This document shows positions 61,960-64,000 of a stretch of 64,000 nucleotides of DNA, piece after piece. The notes below the pieces were generated by a model. That model was not told the DNA's origin. It did not search any database and was given only the letters and a program-made list of their open reading frames with translations. The stretch comes from Zhongshania aquatica. GTDB lineage: Bacteria > Pseudomonadota > Gammaproteobacteria > Pseudomonadales > Spongiibacteraceae. The position numbers were made by a program, and so were the translations under genes. The DNA is taken from NCBI RefSeq assembly GCF_027257955.1, contig NZ_JANZNQ010000002.1, positions 124,001 to 188,000 of the forward strand. The letters are read 5' to 3'. How positions within the stretch are numbered: position 1 is the stretch's first letter; each line of letters starts with the position of its first letter.

Positions 61960-63180
61960 ATGACTGATCATTGCATTATTATCGGCGCCAGCCACGCGGC
62001 AGCACAGTTAGTCTCCAGCCTGCGACAAGAAGGCTGGGAAGGCAAAATATCGCTAATTGGCGATGAGCCTAATCTGCCCTACCATCGCCCGCCTTTATCC
62101 AAAGCGTTTTTTGTTGGCGAAAAGACCGAAGACGAATTACTGATTCGCGCCGCAGATTTTTACGAAAAAAACAACGTCGACCTGCTATTAGGTTCGCGGG
62201 TGACCAACATCAACCGCGATGCAAAGAAGATCACCCTTGAAGACGGCGCTGAGATTTCTTACACCAAGCTGGCCCTCACCACCGGTGCTCGTGTACGTAA
62301 GATCCCCTTCACCGGCTGTGAACTTGCTGGTGTTTTCTATATGCGCGACCTTAACGACGTTAAGCAAACCCATAAATTTACCGGCCCCGGTAAGTCTGCC
62401 GTCATTATTGGCGGCGGCTATATCGGCTTAGAAACAGCGGCGTCACTGCGTAAAATTGGCATGAACGTCACCGTAATAGAAGCCATGGAACGCGTATTAC
62501 AGCGTGTTACCGCCCCCGAAGTTTCAGCTTTTTATACCCGTATTCACACCGAGGAAGGTGTGAATATTCGCACTGAAGCGGGCGTAGATGCCATTGTCGG
62601 TGACAAACACGTTGAAGGCGTGCGTCTTGCAGACGGCACAACAGTGAACGCTGACCTTGTGATTATTGGTGTCGGTGTTATTCCCAACATTGAGCTAGCA
62701 GAAGCCGCTGGGCTCACCATAGACAATGGCATCGCTGTTAATGAATTTGCCACCACCAATGACGCAGACATCGTTGCGGCTGGGGATTGTACTAATCACT
62801 ACAACCCCATCTACGATCGCAAACTGCGCTTAGAGTCGGTACAGAACGCCACCGATCAAGCGAAGATAGCGGCGAAGAGCATTTGTGGTAAACCAGAAGC
62901 GTATAATGCACTGCCTTGGTTTTGGTCAGATCAGTACGATCTAAAGCTGCAAATTGCGGGTCTGTCTCAGGGATTCGATCAAGTTGTCATCCGTGGAGAC
63001 AGTGAGCAAGGCAGAAGCTTTGCCGCATTTTATTTCTGCGAAGGCCGACTTATCGCGGTCGATGCAATTAACCGCCCCAAAGAATTCATGATGACTAAGC
63101 GCGCTCTTGCAGCAGGACAAAATGCAGATCCGCTAAAACTTGCCGACGAGTCTATTGAAATCAAAGACGTATTCAACTAA
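61960..63180 (+). CDS. FAD-dependent ferredoxin reductase
   Basis: A 406-residue reductase of the putidaredoxin reductase type. FAD binding is IIIGASHAAAQLV (the GASHAA form common in this family) and the second FAD region is AAGDCTNHYN; the NAD site is AVIIGGGYIGLETAA. The C-terminal domain includes PWFWSDQYDLKLQIAG, typical of ferredoxin reductases. ATG 61960 is preferred, with CTGGAAA upstream; ATG 61927 is an in-frame alternative. With the following ferredoxin it makes a complete electron-transfer pair for a class I P450, of which this window encodes two elsewhere. Confidence 0.92.
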   Translation: MTDHCIIIGASHAAAQLVSSLRQEGWEGKISLIGDEPNLPYHRPPLSKAFFVGEKTEDELLIRAADFYEKNNVDLLLGSRVTNINRDAKKITLEDGAEISYTKLALTTGARVRKIPFTGCELAGVFYMRDLNDVKQTHKFTGPGKSAVIIGGGYIGLETAASLRKIGMNVTVIEAMERVLQRVTAPEVSAFYTRIHTEEGVNIRTEAGVDAIVGDKHVEGVRLADGTTVNADLVIIGVGVIPNIELAEAAGLTIDNGIAVNEFATTNDADIVAAGDCTNHYNPIYDRKLRLESVQNATDQAKIAAKSICGKPEAYNALPWFWSDQYDLKLQIAGLSQGFDQVVIRGDSEQGRSFAAFYFCEGRLIAVDAINRPKEFMMTKRALAAGQNADPLKLADESIEIKDVFN

Positions 63181-63203
63181 TCAAAAGCACGAGAAAACAT
63201 ACC

Positions 63204-63524
63204 ATGCCATTAATTATTTACAAATCTCACGACGGTGCGACCCAGGAAGTTCATGCGGAAGTCGGCACCAGTATCATGCAAGCTGCGGTTGATAACGGTA
63301 TCGACGGTATTTTGGGTGAATGCGGCGGTTGTTGCAGCTGCGCGACCTGCCATTGCTATGTTGACCCGGCCTGGGTAGCTAAGGCTGGCGAACCTGACAG
63401 CACCGAAAAAGACATGCTTGACTGCGTGCTAGATCCCCAAGAAACCAGCCGCCTAAGCTGCCAAATTATTATTACAGATGAAATGGACGGCATGGTCATT
63501 GCCATGCCTGAGTCCCAGTACTAA
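63204..63524 (+). CDS. [2Fe-2S] ferredoxin
   Basis: A 106-residue adrenodoxin-type ferredoxin. Ligands are in GECGGCCSCATCHCYVD and SRLSCQI. Extra Cys residues (CGGCCSC, CHCYV) distinguish it from the CYP153-linked ferredoxin at 25 kb. It is 23 bp after the reductase gene and forms an operon with it. Confidence 0.93.
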   Translation: MPLIIYKSHDGATQEVHAEVGTSIMQAAVDNGIDGILGECGGCCSCATCHCYVDPAWVAKAGEPDSTEKDMLDCVLDPQETSRLSCQIIITDEMDGMVIAMPESQY

Positions 63525-63535
63525 TTTACTGTACT

Positions 63536-63564
63536 CGGAATAGGGTGTTAATCGCCCTATTCCG
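63536..63564 (+). terminator. Hairpin after the ferredoxin gene
   Basis: CGGAATAGGG at 63536-63545 pairs perfectly with CCCTATTCCG at 63555-63564 around a 9-base loop, 12 bp after the ferredoxin stop. No T-run follows, so it is a strong transcript-end hairpin but not a classical intrinsic terminator. Confidence 0.55.
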
Positions 63565-63706
63565 CTCTCCACACCCTCGCCAAACTACCCCTGTTTCGTC
63601 CCTCTAACAGATATACCGCCGCCACGCCTTTGGTAATCCACCCGCACACAGTTTATAATCTGCGCAGATTTATCAACCCCAACGCAATCTGAAATGGAAG
63701 CCCACA

Positions 63707-64000
63707 ATGAGCTACAACCAAATTCCCGCTGGTAAAGACCTACCAAATGACATCTACGTCGCTATCGAAATCCCTGCCAATAGCAGCCCGATCAAGTACG
63801 AGATCGAAAAAGAATTCGACGCTCTGATGGTCGATCGTTTCATGGCAACCCCGATGTTCTACCCAGCGAACTACGGTTACATCCCGAACACGCTATCTGA
63901 AGACGGCGATGCACTGGACGTTTTAGTAGTAACGCCTTACCCAGTAGTACCAGGCTCAGTAATTCGCGCGCGCCCAATCGGCATTTTGAACATGAGCGAC
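63707..64000 (+). CDS. ppa: Inorganic pyrophosphatase, 5' part
   Basis: The first 98 codons of a family I soluble pyrophosphatase, cut by the window edge. The opening [35 protein letters not shown], the Mg-site approach [24 protein letters not shown] and the Asp residues of DGDALD identify it clearly. GGAAG seven bases before ATG 63707 supports the start. It hydrolyses pyrophosphate released by biosynthesis. It follows the ferredoxin gene and hairpin and probably has its own promoter. Confidence 0.97.
   Translation, partial: MSYNQIPAGKDLPNDIYVAIEIPANSSPIKYEIEKEFDALMVDRFMATPMFYPANYGYIPNTLSEDGDALDVLVVTPYPVVPGSVIRARPIGILNMSD

Noticed and set aside
1-64000. CRISPR array, prophage or intact transposon
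   Set aside because: No regularly spaced direct repeats, phage structural genes, integrase or transposase frames were found on reading both strands.

Overview
The window looks like the chromosome of a free-living, probably marine, aerobic gammaproteobacterium. The gene content (CYP153-type P450 with its ferredoxin, NodT/EmrAB efflux, TonB receptor, imuA-imuB-dnaE2, methionine salvage, GH31 lipoprotein) and moderate GC fit the Cellvibrionales/Spongiibacteraceae area. That placement is inferred from gene content only; no rRNA or phylogenetic marker was analysed. There is no phage, CRISPR array or intact insertion sequence.

Layout. 0-4.1 kb: a SGNH esterase and a GH31 glycosidase, both lipoproteins, behind a palindromic operator and a truncated divergent gene. 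4.5-12 kb: mixed single genes, including a DUF1499 lipoprotein, a TPR / family-9-like glycosyltransferase / pyruvyltransferase fusion, an AraC regulator divergent from a sterol-desaturase-family enzyme, VOC, MAPEG and small proteins. 12.2-17.7 kb: the SOS mutagenesis cassette imuA-imuB-dnaE2 behind a clear LexA box, followed by a decayed tRNA-Pro. 18-22.9 kb: marR plus a tripartite drug-efflux operon. 23.4-26 kb: CYP153 P450 and ferredoxin, divergent from a TetR gene across a perfect 24-bp palindrome.

26.1-40.5 kb: a large, almost entirely minus-strand chemosensory cluster. In transcription order it holds cheY-like, cheA, cheW, STAS, a CheZ-like protein, cheD, then (past a plus-strand HDOD gene) cheY, a CheC/CheX-like protein, DUF454, cheR, a four-PAS soluble MCP, cheB and a membrane PAS histidine kinase. 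No flagellar gene is present. Two short uncharacterised proteins carry motifs of the two unrelated CheY-P phosphatase folds: D-x3-Q as in CheZ, and D-x3-E-x2-N as in CheC/CheX. The MCP has a histone-H1-like Lys/Ala/Pro tail at its N terminus and a DWEEF tether at its C terminus. This cluster is the most unusual part of the window.

40.6-49.8 kb: TauE/SafE exporter, a small membrane protein, an Hpt / GGDEF-response-regulator pair, an alpha/beta hydrolase, a TonB receptor, a DoxX / ECF sigma / ChrR-type anti-sigma operon with a recognisable autoregulatory promoter, and a cysteine synthase. 49.9-53.9 kb: a second P450, LemA plus a GIDE-like EF-hand membrane protein, TetR and DUF2489. 54-57 kb: methionine salvage mtnA-mtnB-mtnD-mtnC, ending in a 16-bp perfect hairpin inside the mtnC coding sequence. 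57-60 kb: a DUF6491 lipoprotein and a UvrD-like helicase with two tandem C-terminal Tudor-like repeats. 60.3-64 kb: an intact crotonase, a broken crotonase, a ferredoxin reductase/ferredoxin pair able in principle to feed the P450s, and the start of ppa.
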